Origin: Xylocopilactobacillus apicola
GTDB lineage: Bacteria; Bacillota; Bacilli; Lactobacillales; Lactobacillaceae
Length of the DNA stretch: 64,000 bases
NCBI RefSeq assembly: GCF_033095985.1
Contig: NZ_AP026802.1
Coordinates: forward strand, 1,798,001 to 1,862,000
Direction: 5' to 3'
In this document: piece by piece, positions 55,971 through 64,000 of the stretch
Numbering within the stretch: the stretch's first letter is position 1
How the letters are laid out: every line of letters starts with the position of its first letter
Notes under the pieces: model-generated
Database searches by the model: none
What the model was told of the DNA's origin: nothing
Seen by the model: only the letters and a program-made list of their open reading frames with translations
Position numbers and translations under genes: made by a program

Positions 55971-55987
55971 TTCAAATACATTCTTAG
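55956..55987 (-). terminator. Cassette-boundary terminator 2
   Basis: CTAAGAA (55987-55981) pairs with TTCTTAG (55968-55962), then six T on the minus strand. It ends the immunity gene at 56005 and abuts the truncated Lap gene. Confidence 0.82.
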
Positions 55988-56004
55988 CTTGTATACTACT
56001 TAGA

Positions 56005-56526
56005 CTAGTCTTCTTCCCAATCGTAAGGCTCTTCTACTGGCTCCAGGGTCTTTGCTTCTTCCAAGCTCATTTCATTTGCCTCATCGTAGCTCAAACTTAA
56101 AATATCTTGGTGATTCTTTTCAAAACCTTCAACGCCAATCCATGTTTCTCCCAGGTCCTCACTAATCACTCCATTCGCTGATTTAGCGAGCTCAATCACC
56201 ATGATGTATAGTGCTCTTTGGTCGACGGTAAGAATGTTGACATGATCGGTAACGATGCGAATCAAATGATGACTTTTGGAATAGTAGGTATTTATATTTT
56301 CATGATGAAATTTACTATGATCATTATTCCATTGGCTGTTATTTAACCATTTGTCATCAGCTAATGACAAATAAACATCTTCCTGTAAGCACTCATCATC
56401 TCCAATATGGGAAAGTTCTAATTCTTTACCATTCTTTTCTTTAAACCACATCCTTTCGGCTAACTCTCGATAACCGATTGTTATTTTTGGTTTCTGACCG
56501 TTTTTAGTTTTTATATAAATTCTCAC
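56005..56526 (-). CDS. Immunity-like protein, tandem paralogue 2
   Basis: 173 residues, close paralogue of the protein at 56652-57173; the last ~45 residues are almost identical (ISEDLGETWI, DEANEMSLEEAKTLEPV). Acidic C-terminus. Unrecognised family, immunity role inferred from position behind toxin B. Confidence 0.65.
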   Translation of the reverse strand: MRIYIKTKNGQKPKITIGYRELAERMWFKEKNGKELELSHIGDDECLQEDVYLSLADDKWLNNSQWNNDHSKFHHENINTYYSKSHHLIRIVTDHVNILTVDQRALYIMVIELAKSANGVISEDLGETWIGVEGFEKNHQDILSLSYDEANEMSLEEAKTLEPVEEPYDWEED

Positions 56527-56651
56527 AATGTAATACTCTCTATTTCGTTTTCAACCAGATAAATTCTTTCCTTTGTTATCTTTCGTTAAATTTCAGGAGC
56601 AATCGCAAAAAACCAAAAAACACCAATTATAACTCCTTGATCTCCGTATTT

Positions 56652-57173
56652 TTAATCATCTTCCCAATCATATGGCTCTTTGACTGGCTCCAGCGTCTTT
56701 GCTTCTTCCAAGCTCATTTCATTTGCCTCATCGTAGCTCAAACTTAAAATGTCTTGGTGCTTCTTTTCAAAACCTTCAACGCTAATCCATGTTTCTCCCA
56801 GATCCTCGCTAATCACCCCATTCGCCGATTTAGCGAGTTCAATCGCCATGATGTATAGTGCTCTTTGGTCAACAGTAACAATATCTACGTGTTCGGTTAC
56901 CAATCGAATTAATTTCTGAACTTTTGAATAATAAGTATATATATACTCTTTATAAAAATCACTATCATCATCATCCCAGCGCTGATCATTCAGCCATTTG
57001 TTATTAGCCAATGTTAAATAAATATCTTCTTGTAAGCATTCGTCATTTCCAACATGAGAAATGCTAAGTTTACGGTCTTTTTCTTCTTTATACCACATTT
57101 TTTCGGCCAATTCCCAGTATCCGATTTTTATTTTTGGTTTCTGACCGTCTTTAGATCTTATATAAATTCTCAC
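56652..57173 (-). CDS. Immunity protein of LXG toxin B, tandem paralogue 1
   Basis: 173 residues (MRIYIRSKDGQKPKIKIGYW, later MAIELAKSANGVISED). Starts 16 bases after the toxin B stop. The second copy follows 125 bases further. The mid region differs most, suggesting divergence in toxin-contact residues. Confidence 0.68.
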   Translation of the reverse strand: MRIYIRSKDGQKPKIKIGYWELAEKMWYKEEKDRKLSISHVGNDECLQEDIYLTLANNKWLNDQRWDDDDSDFYKEYIYTYYSKVQKLIRLVTEHVDIVTVDQRALYIMAIELAKSANGVISEDLGETWISVEGFEKKHQDILSLSYDEANEMSLEEAKTLEPVKEPYDWEDD

Positions 57174-57188
57174 AATACAATACTCTCC

Positions 57189-58476
57189 CTATTTAGTTTT
57201 CAACCAGATAAAGGCTTTCCAGATGTTATTTACCAATTGGTTTATCTTATTTTTCCCTAGAAGCCGTTTTGTACTTTCAGGTATCAGATCATAAATACTG
57301 CTTTTATCAGTGATTTTTTCGAATTTTATTTCATCATTCAATCTTGAACTCTTTCCTCCGCCTGCCTGAATCTGGATCTTGTTATTTGAATCTGGTTCAG
57401 CATCTACTCTTATTTTATATTTATGATTACCGATCCTACCTTCAATTGGCTGACCAAAAGTCTTGCTACTTGGCCGATCTCGGATTGTCATAATGTTGCC
57501 CTGGTAACCTTCTTTAAGGCTATTCCATCCATCAATTGTAACTGCCGCACCGGCAACTGCAACTGCTCCATTGGTTGCTATGGAAACAGCTCCTGCCAAT
57601 TCCGGAACAAATACTGTTGCAGTTCCACCAGTAGCTACTTCAACTATCCCAAAAACACCAAGGATTCCCACTATGCCTGTAATTGTTGCTACTTCGCCAC
57701 TTGCCATTTTTAAGGAAGTACCAGTCAAAAATGCAATACGTTCCAATGCTTCTTTTGTGGTATTTATTTTTTCTTTTATGTACTCCAAATCTTCTTCTAA
57801 CTTGATTTCATTATAGGCGATGGTAGCTTCCTGGTCTAATTCTCCATTACGATACACTAAGTAATCATCAACACCGTCTTCATGTTTAATAACTTTAACG
57901 GAAAATTTATCGGCATGTTCTCTTTCATACTGTTGCCAATGGGTCTGAATCGTATTTGCCCAATCCAAATTATCTGGGATCAGAAATACTCCTCTTATGC
58001 CGTCCCATGATGTTTTCGTCTGCTCCAAGCCTTGATCAACTGCTTGCTTTAGCACATCAATATCTTTAAAGATGCTTGAAGACTTCGCATTGAACGCCCT
58101 TAACTTACCCAACTTGATCTCTAGTTCTTTGATTGTTCGCTCATATCCGGCAACCAACAATTTATTGTCTGCAATTTCTTGCTCTCTGAATAAGGCGATA
58201 CTTGTAAAGTTGGGGCTCATTACTCTTAGTGAATTTTCTGGAAAAGACAGCTTAGTCACAATGTTTTGGGCTTCTTTCATCAACTGTCTAGCCCTGGCAA
58301 TCTGGCCTTCAAGCTCTGCTTCATCTAAGTCTCCGTGATCTACTTCAGCTTGATAACGATCCGGAAACTTCTGAACTGCCTTTTCTACTGCTTCAGCTAG
58401 CAGCATTCCACCTTGTCCCAGCGGTTTTAAAACTTTATTGAAGTACGCTCTGGCTGAATTGTATTTATCTGGGTTT
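57189..58476 (-). pseudogene. LXG polymorphic toxin B, missing its 5' end
   Basis: The frame emerges from the terminator at 58477-58512 as NPDKYNSARAYFNKVL, aligning with LXG copies A and C from about residue 52 on; about 50 N-terminal residues, start codon and ribosome site are absent. A Met at 58406 is internal. It keeps most of the LXG domain, a Gly/Ala-rich hydrophobic middle (about 100 residues) and a tip of ~90 residues (EGRIGNHKYKIRVDAEPDSN, IQIQAGGGKSSR). The tip is unrecognised. Probably silent unless recombined with an intact head. Confidence 0.8.
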
Positions 58477-58512
58477 AAAAAAGCCAGAAATCACACAATC
58501 GCAATTTCTAGC
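58477..58512 (-). terminator. Cassette-boundary terminator 3
   Basis: GCTAGAAAT (58512-58504) pairs with ATTTCTGGC (58491-58483), followed by TTTTTT. It ends the immunity gene at 58527; toxin B begins, truncated, right behind it. Confidence 0.85.
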
Positions 58513-58526
58513 TTCAATCTTGACTA

Positions 58527-58928
58527 TTATACACCAAGACTTTTCTTTACTTCTCCCAATAACGGTAGTAATAGATCTGCCCGGTCTGGATGTTCTGACA
58601 AAATATCCTGAATCTCCTCAGTCAAATACTCAAAAAACGTTTCAAAATCTACGTAAGCCATTTCATTAACATCTACCGCTGGATAGGTTAGTTCAACCAG
58701 CACATGATGGTCATCTAGTGGCTTGGGTAAATTTTCTACATCTTCCTCGTCTAAATCCTTCATAAATGTTATCCCCACAACCTCTTCACCGTAGCCTTCT
58801 TTTTGAGCAAACCATTTCATTGCTCGCACTATTCTCCCCTCGATAGCTCCCAAATATGTCCACATCAATGAATCGATCCGTTTCTTGTCGGTAATAACTT
58901 TATAATCTGTATATTGATCGTATTCCAT
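58527..58928 (-). CDS. Immunity protein of LXG toxin C, CdiI-like
   Basis: 133 residues, acidic alpha/beta protein (MWTYLGAIEGRIVRAMKWFA, VDFETFFEYLTEEIQDIL). It follows the EndoU-like toxin tip at ten bases. CdiI-type immunity proteins for EndoU-like RNase toxins have this size and acidity, but the match is by eye. Whole-length paralogue of the pseudogene at 50226. Confidence 0.72.
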   Translation of the reverse strand: MEYDQYTDYKVITDKKRIDSLMWTYLGAIEGRIVRAMKWFAQKEGYGEEVVGITFMKDLDEEDVENLPKPLDDHHVLVELTYPAVDVNEMAYVDFETFFEYLTEEIQDILSEHPDRADLLLPLLGEVKKSLGV

Positions 58929-58938
58929 TTTTTAGCTC

Positions 58939-60624
58939 CTATTTCTTTATATCTTTCAATACTTCTTCAAACGTCGGATAAAAGTTTTTAACTTTTCGAT
59001 TAATTTTTTGATTTTGGTTTAGAAAACCTACAAAATCCAAATCATCTAATTTTCCTACTACAGATTCCCCTTCAACTTTATGGTATCCATTCTTTAATGC
59101 CTTTTCTCCCCACTCATACATTTCTTGATCACTAATAATTTTTGGGTCGTAAATTGTTTTAGGAAACTTTATCTTTCTGTATTTTAATGGGTAAGATATA
59201 TTTCCTGCTTTATCTTTAAGTGGTACTTGATACCAAATTTCATAGATACCTTTGACCTTGGGGTGTGGGGTTTTGGAAATTATCAAATTTTCGGGTTCTG
59301 TTCCTAATCCTCTCAATCCCTCCATAAAGTCATCTAGATTATGTCCACCTTTAAAACCTCGTTTCTTATCAAAACCTTCGACATTCTTTAAGTGATTTTT
59401 TGCACTACTTTCAAATCGAAGGTTAGCTAGTCTTGGAAGTTCTATTGAACTTTTTCCTGAGATTTTGCCATTTATCGGTTTAGCACCGCTGATCTCGCCA
59501 ATCTTTGCGTGTCCAATTTTCCCTTTTGATAGTTTAACACCTTTGCCTGCGTATCTTAAACCCGCTACGGATCCTATGGTCATCAAACCTGATTTTTGTG
59601 CAAACCATGCTACTGATTCCACACCTGCACTGATTTGTGTGCCTACACGCCACCCTTTCGGCACCTGATGTCGGGTTAAGTAATTCTTCCCATCTCCTTT
59701 TCTTCTCGCTGCTTGGTCTAATTCTAAAAGCTCTTCCCAACTAATCTCCTTGTAAACTCCCTTTAATTCTTCGCCGTGCTTCTTAAGAAAGTCTTCTAGT
59801 TCTTGATCAAAAATTCTTTCCCCATTTTTATCAATAAACCAATTAGTCGTCACTTTATTCGTCGATGGATCTTTAAACCGCCATGCGTATACTTTATACG
59901 GCTTTAGCTTTTCCATCATCGACTTACGGTGTGCTTCTTCTTTCGCTTTCTGGAAGTTTTGAATCGTATTTGCCCAATCCAAATTATCTGGGATCAGAAA
60001 TACTCCTCTTATGCCATCCCACGATGTTTTCGTCTGCGCAAGTCCTTGATCAACTGCTTGCTTTAGAACATCAATATCTTTAAAGATTGTCGAGGACTTC
60101 GCATTGAACGCCCTTAACTTACTCAACTTGATCTATAGTTCTTTGATTGTTCGCTCATATCCGGCAACCAACAATTTATTGTCTGCAATTTCTTGCTCTC
60201 TGAATAAGGCGATACTTGTAAAGTTGGGGCTCATTACTCTTAATGAATTTTCTGGGAATGACAGCTTAGTCACAATGTTTTGGGCTTCATTCTTCAACTG
60301 TCTAGCTCTGGCAATCTGGCCTTCAAGCTTGGCTTCATCTAAGTCTCCGTGATCTACTTCAGCTTGATACTGATCTGGAAACTTTTGCACTGCCTTTTCT
60401 ACTGCTTCAGCTAGCAGCATTCCACCTTGTCCCAGTGGTTTTAAGACTTTATTGAAGTACGCTCTGGCTGACTTATAGGCTTCGCCTTTTAAAGTATCTG
60501 TCGTCAACAAGAAATCATTTATTGCAGATTGTAGATTGCGATAATCTTCAATCTGTTTACGGCAGAGAGCCCTTGTACTTGCTGCTTGGGCTTTAGAAGC
60601 TCCAACTCGCATTCTTATACTCAT
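58939..60624 (-). pseudogene. LXG polymorphic toxin C (head gene) with EndoU-like tip and internal amber codon
   Basis: 561 residues if the TAG at 60135-60133 is read as Glu, as in copy B (GAG). LXG domain about residues 1-200 (AYKSARAYFNKVLKPLGQGG), shared middle to about 380, then a tip with GFKGGHNLDDFMEGL, LIISKTPHPKVKGIYEIWYQ and TIYDPKIISDQEMYEWGEKA. That tip resembles EndoU/CdiA-CT RNase toxins also found on Bacillus LXG proteins. The start overlaps the Lap gene stop (ATGA). The second part could restart at ATG 60126, which lacks a ribosome site. A sequencing error at one base is a real alternative. Confidence 0.83.
59468..60121. repeat. Direct repeat of the LXG middle region (copy C)
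   Basis: Partner of 54587-55239. A shorter part (about 150 bases around 57950-58110) is shared with toxin B as well. Confidence 0.88.
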
Positions 60625-60965
60625 TGACTTTCCTCCCTCAGGGCTTGCTTCTTAGCGGCAACAACTTCATCTAGCTCTGTTTCAAGTTTGCGATTAGCTG
60701 CTCTTAGACTTTCTTCCTGCGCGCCAAGATGATTCTTAATATTCAGCATTTGGCGGTGGTGTTCTTCTTTTAGAGCGCCAAACACGTTAGCCCGATCACT
60801 TCCTCTAAATTCAAAGCCTATTTCTTCAAAGAAGCGATTGGCACGTTGAAAGTGCTCATCATACGATTCTTGGAGCTGGCGAACTTTTCGCATTGTTTGT
60901 TCCACGTTCTCTGACTCAATCCGCTTATCGTGTTCCGTTTGTGTTAATTCGTCGTATTTACTCAT
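60621..60965 (-). CDS. LXG-associated helical partner (Lap), second
   Basis: 114 residues from ATG 60965, overlapping the stop of the first partner gene (ATGA), with GGGGTGG ahead; a GTG at 60974 is an alternative. Almost all alpha-helical and charged, with EQTMRKVRQLQESYDEHFQR and a conserved FFEEIGFEF motif. Such proteins bind the LXG domain and are needed for its export. Its 3' part recurs as a remnant at 55745. Confidence 0.75.
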   Translation of the reverse strand: MSKYDELTQTEHDKRIESENVEQTMRKVRQLQESYDEHFQRANRFFEEIGFEFRGSDRANVFGALKEEHHRQMLNIKNHLGAQEESLRAANRKLETELDEVVAAKKQALREESQ

Positions 60966-61252
60966 CTTCGCCACCCCGCTGCCTCGAATAACTTTTGGCT
61001 AATTTCTTGGTCCGCAGCTTCAAAGTCTTTTGCGACACTACGTAGGTGTTGCGATGCACTATTCACTACTTGACTAATCTTTTGTGCCGAATGTTTTGTT
61101 GCCGCAATCGCCTTATGAGCACTAGCGTTGCCGAGCATTTTCGTGTCTCCGTCCTGATTTACTGACGAAGAGCTGTTTAAGTTATCGGTAGCCGTCTTGA
61201 TTCTTGTTGCTTTATTACTAGCAACGTTAAAATCGGTTAGAATTTCATTCAT
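60962..61252 (-). CDS. LXG-associated WXG100-like partner, first (SACOL2603-type)
   Basis: 96 residues from ATG 61252 after AGGAGG; the longer frame to 61312 has no ribosome site. Two-helix protein (ASNKATRIKTATDNLNSSSS, then ISQVVNSASQHLRSVAKDFE) of the type VII effector family seen in front of LXG genes. First gene of the array. A TTGTCT/TAAAGT promoter may lie near 61300-61330, but is weak. Confidence 0.75.
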   Translation of the reverse strand: MNEILTDFNVASNKATRIKTATDNLNSSSSVNQDGDTKMLGNASAHKAIAATKHSAQKISQVVNSASQHLRSVAKDFEAADQEISQKLFEAAGWRR

Positions 61253-61393
61253 TTCGATTCCTCCTGCATTCTTTATATTTTTAACTTTAACATAGTCGGA
61301 ATACAAAGACAAAATTTTGCAATTAAAGAAAGTTCGGAATTAATAATCAGTAATTTTTACTTGATTTAGAATCACTATAAGCTTTTTTGCACT

Positions 61394-61424
61394 AAAAAAG
61401 CATCAGCTTTCTAAGATCTGATGC
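61394..61424 (-). terminator. Terminator of the TipAS-type MerR gene
   Basis: GCATCAG (61424-61418) pairs with CTGATGC (61406-61400), then six T on the minus strand. Confidence 0.82.
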
Positions 61425-61553
61425 TCTTAAGTTAGTTAGGTATTCCATTTTCTATTGAGGTACATGAATTGCATACCTCATCTTTTCATTGTATTCCATT
61501 TACGAATAAATATCACTCATTCAACTTCTACATTTAGTATGTTTGATCAAATT

Positions 61554-62321
61554 TTATACGTAATGATTAATAATTTGAGCTAATAGTTCAACCGAATCAC
61601 CGTCGGTGCGCGAATTATAATAATCGCTAAATCTTTCATCGGCGAGATACATTTGGACAATTCCCCGGTGAAAGTTCGAATCGTATTTGGGATAAATCAA
61701 CTTGAGCCATTTTTGGTGACTCAAAAAAGCATCCATTGCAACTGGACTATCCAAATCCACTACTCCTGGCTCCTTTAGCAAAATATTTAAGTCCTTGATC
61801 AACTGCTCTTCCGCTTTTTTCCAGGCGTCGTATTTTTCTTTGCTCAAATTTGCAAAGTTATCATTAAACTGCTGCAATTCTTTCTCCTCATACTTATCCC
61901 GCAACTCTTCACCGTAGAGCCTTTCATTCTCCTGCAAATACTGAGTTTTCAGCTCCTGAAATTTTTGATCATCTGTCATCGATTGTTCTCCTTGATAATA
62001 TTTAATCGCCTCACTGAGGCTGGCATTCAGGCGATTTAACTCCTCAACTTCCTGGCGAAGCCAGCGCTGATGAGTCTTTAAAGAATTTACAACGTCATAG
62101 TTGGGATTTTCCATGATTTCTTTAATTTCTGATAACTTAAAACCTAAACGGCGAAAATAAAGAATCTGCTGCAGCAGATCAACTTCTTGCTCAGTGTAAA
62201 TTCGGTAATATTTCTCTGTTGTCAGCGCTGGCTGCAAAAGCCCGATCTGATCATAATAACGAATCGTGCGGGCGCTCACCCCTGAAAGTTGTGCCAACTG
62301 CGATACTGTATATTGAGTCAT
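61554..62321 (-). CDS. MerR family regulator with TipAS-like domain
   Basis: 255 residues from ATG 62321 after GGAGG. MerR HTH (YTVSQLAQLSGVSARTIRYYDQIGLL) and a coiled-coil dimerisation helix, then a helical TipAS-like ligand domain (about 115-255; FNDNFANLSKEKYDAWKKAE, HQKWLKLIYP). TipAS domains bind hydrophobic drugs and switch on multidrug pumps. Divergent from the P-type ATPase gene. Confidence 0.88.
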   Translation of the reverse strand: MTQYTVSQLAQLSGVSARTIRYYDQIGLLQPALTTEKYYRIYTEQEVDLLQQILYFRRLGFKLSEIKEIMENPNYDVVNSLKTHQRWLRQEVEELNRLNASLSEAIKYYQGEQSMTDDQKFQELKTQYLQENERLYGEELRDKYEEKELQQFNDNFANLSKEKYDAWKKAEEQLIKDLNILLKEPGVVDLDSPVAMDAFLSHQKWLKLIYPKYDSNFHRGIVQMYLADERFSDYYNSRTDGDSVELLAQIINHYV

Positions 62322-62349
62322 TTTTCCTCCTGCCAAAATTACTTTAAAC

Positions 62350-62372
62350 GTTGACGTAACGTCCAGGTCAAC
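62350..62372 (-). promoter_or_regulatory. Dyad in the promoter of the MerR gene
   Basis: GTTGAC and GTCAAC arms separated by 11 bases; one arm forms a -35 box TTGACC on the minus strand and a TTTAAA/TAAAGT -10 follows at 17-19 bases, the long spacing favoured by MerR regulators. Probably the autoregulatory site. Confidence 0.6.
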
Positions 62373-62459
62373 ATTTTTTTTAATAAAAACGTTATCTTCA
62401 TTCCTCCTCTTAAAAAACTGGTAAAATTTACTTATATTAACGAAGAGGAAGTCTTAAAA

Positions 62460-64000
62460 ATGCAAGAAATTAACGGATTAACTAACGAAGATGCCGCCGC
62501 TAAACTAAAGAGCGAGGGATACAACGAAGTTCCCGAAGCGCCATTTAGTCTCAGCAAACAAATTTTAAAAAGACTTTGGGAACCCAACGCTTGGATTCTA
62601 GAAGCAGCTTTGTTCGTTGAAATAATTCTCGGCAAATGGTTTCAAGCTGCCTTTATCGTAGTTTTGCTACTTTTTGCCGCAACCAACGGCGCTTTTCAAG
62701 CACGTAAAGCGCACCGCAACCTTAGCTCCCTGTCACAAGATTTAACAATCAAAGTATCGGTTCTCCGATCAGGCAAATGGATCTCAGTTCCCTCTCGGGA
62801 GCTGGTCTTAGGAGATGTTGTCAACTTGCAACAAGGAAACATCATTCCCGCCGACATGAAAATCTTGCAAGGAAGCCTGGAAACTAATGAAAGTAGTATC
62901 ACAGGCGAAGCGAACTCCATTAGCCATCACGAAGGCGATCTAATTTATTCAGGAACTGAAATTCTTTCGGGTCAAGCACTCGCCACAGTTAGTGCGGTGG
63001 GGCTTAACAGTCGAGCTGGTAAAACAACCAGTTTATTAAAAAATACGACTGCTCCTGGACATTTGCAAACCTTACTAAGTAAAATTATCGGCTACCTAGC
63101 CTTGATCGATGTTATTTTAACAGTCATTATTCTCGGGGTTGCGCTCATCCGGCACCAAGATATTTTGAGCTTAATTCCTTTTATCGCGATGCTTTTCATT
63201 TCAACGATTCCGATCACGATGCCATCAAGTTTTTCGGTGGCGAACTCGATTGAAGCCAAAATTCTCAGTACCAAAAATATTCTGGTTAGCGATTTAGCTG
63301 GGATTCAAGACGCCGCAAATTTAAATGTTTTGTTATCAGATAAAACTGGCACGATCACCAATAATCGCCCCGAAGTCGTCGAGTTCCACAACTACTCGAA
63401 ATTTTCTGACTCTGATGTTTTGGCGCTCGCAAACGCAGCTACTAATCCACGTCAGCCCAGCGTGGTCGACAAAGCGGTGCAAGCCTATGTGCTCAACAAA
63501 AAAATCGACACTTCAAAACTCCAAATTAAGGAAGTGACTGATTTTGATCCGAAATTTGGTTACTCTAAAGCTGTAGTTAGCACTGACCAGGGTGAGCAAG
63601 ACGCTTGTCTCGGCTCATTTAGTATTCTGGCAAAGAAAACCAACTTCACCCAAGAAACCAATGCCAACATGGGTGCAGGTCGTTCAGTTGCCGTCAGTTT
63701 AGGCGATCAACTGGTGGGACTTTTTATTCTCGAAGATCAGCCAAGAAGCGATAGCCCTGCCGCAATCAAGGCAATTAAAGACCGCGGGGTGCGCGTGATT
63801 ATGATCACCGGTGACAACCAAGTTACCGCCCAAACCGTAGCAGCTGAGGTCAACCTTGAGGGCAAGATTGTTTCCTACGACGATTTTATCAAAATGGATA
63901 GCTTTGAAGGTATTGCTGGCGTGGCGGAAGTTTTGCCTGAACACAAACTTGCGATTGTCAAAAAGTTCCAGCAAGCAGGATATATTGTTGGAATGACCGG
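62460..64000 (+). CDS. P-type ATPase, plasma-membrane H+-ATPase (type IIIA) family, 3' partial
   Basis: 513 codons are visible from ATG 62460 (GAGGAAG upstream); the gene runs off the window. Two N-terminal membrane helices (about 45-80), actuator domain with ITGEAN (Ala where TGES has Ser), PITMPSS in the ion-binding helix, phosphorylated Asp in SDKTGTITNN (63340-63342), KxxGYSK nucleotide region, MITGDN, and the first half of the hinge MTGDG at the end. Gene lengths in the family are about 750-850 residues. Expected to export protons or another cation for pH homeostasis. Confidence 0.9.
   Translation, partial: MQEINGLTNEDAAAKLKSEGYNEVPEAPFSLSKQILKRLWEPNAWILEAALFVEIILGKWFQAAFIVVLLLFAATNGAFQARKAHRNLSSLSQDLTIKVSVLRSGKWISVPSRELVLGDVVNLQQGNIIPADMKILQGSLETNESSITGEANSISHHEGDLIYSGTEILSGQALATVSAVGLNSRAGKTTSLLKNTTAPGHLQTLLSKIIGYLALIDVILTVIILGVALIRHQDILSLIPFIAMLFISTIPITMPSSFSVANSIEAKILSTKNILVSDLAGIQDAANLNVLLSDKTGTITNNRPEVVEFHNYSKFSDSDVLALANAATNPRQPSVVDKAVQAYVLNKKIDTSKLQIKEVTDFDPKFGYSKAVVSTDQGEQDACLGSFSILAKKTNFTQETNANMGAGRSVAVSLGDQLVGLFILEDQPRSDSPAAIKAIKDRGVRVIMITGDNQVTAQTVAAEVNLEGKIVSYDDFIKMDSFEGIAGVAEVLPEHKLAIVKKFQQAGYIVGMT

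Overview
The window looks like a chromosome segment of a low-GC Gram-positive bacterium, most likely a member of the Lactobacillaceae. The basis is A+T-rich DNA, strong GGAGG ribosome binding sites, PTS sugar uptake, tagatose-bisphosphate aldolase (LacD) with LacX, an OpuC-type osmolyte importer, a PrtP-like S8 envelope protease, a DUF285-repeat surface adhesin and LXG toxins. I cannot name the species.

Layout. 0-9.5 kb: the end of an ABC transporter, threonine aldolase, a minus-strand PadR/DUF1700/DUF4097/lactococcin-972-type ABC operon with a clear promoter-operator, a polysaccharide deacetylase, and an XRE regulator with a membrane partner. 9.5-13.6 kb: a 1234-residue lectin/DUF285 adhesin translationally coupled to a small secreted protein whose gene holds a run of ten G (possible phase switch). 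13.8-17.3 kb: four-gene osmolyte ABC importer. 17.4-23.5 kb: galactitol-type PTS, DeoR regulator, SDR dehydrogenase, LacD and LacX, probably one sugar-alcohol or tagatose route. 23.6-28.1 kb: S8 envelope protease with a terminator in its leader. 28.5-36.7 kb: cellobiose-type EIIC, a MerR regulator with a two-subunit ABC exporter, a LacI regulator and a GH4 phospho-glycosidase. 36.7-49.7 kb: CoaBC, a DUF4931 protein, a TetR-controlled operon of two acyltransferases, two GT8 glycosyltransferases and an SRAP protein, then ManA, a phosphatase, GH1, a multicopper oxidase, endonuclease IV and tRNA-Arg.

49.9-61.3 kb is the most unusual part: a one-direction array of LXG (type VII secretion) polymorphic-toxin cassettes. 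At the head are two small helical partner genes and an LXG gene. Behind them lie two more LXG copies, an isolated toxin tail, remnants, and about ten immunity-like genes. All three LXG genes are broken in this sequence: an amber codon, a one-base frameshift, and a missing 5' end. At three boundaries a rho-independent terminator sits directly against a 5'-truncated gene, which suggests how cassettes were joined. About 650 bp is nearly identical between the head LXG gene and a distant copy, so recombination could exchange toxin tails. No type VII secretion core genes lie in the window.

61.4-64 kb: a TipAS-type MerR regulator divergent from a P-type ATPase that runs off the end. Several genes need start corrections; two (opuCA-like and lacI-like) have ribosome binding sites that fit ATT better than any ATG/GTG/TTG.
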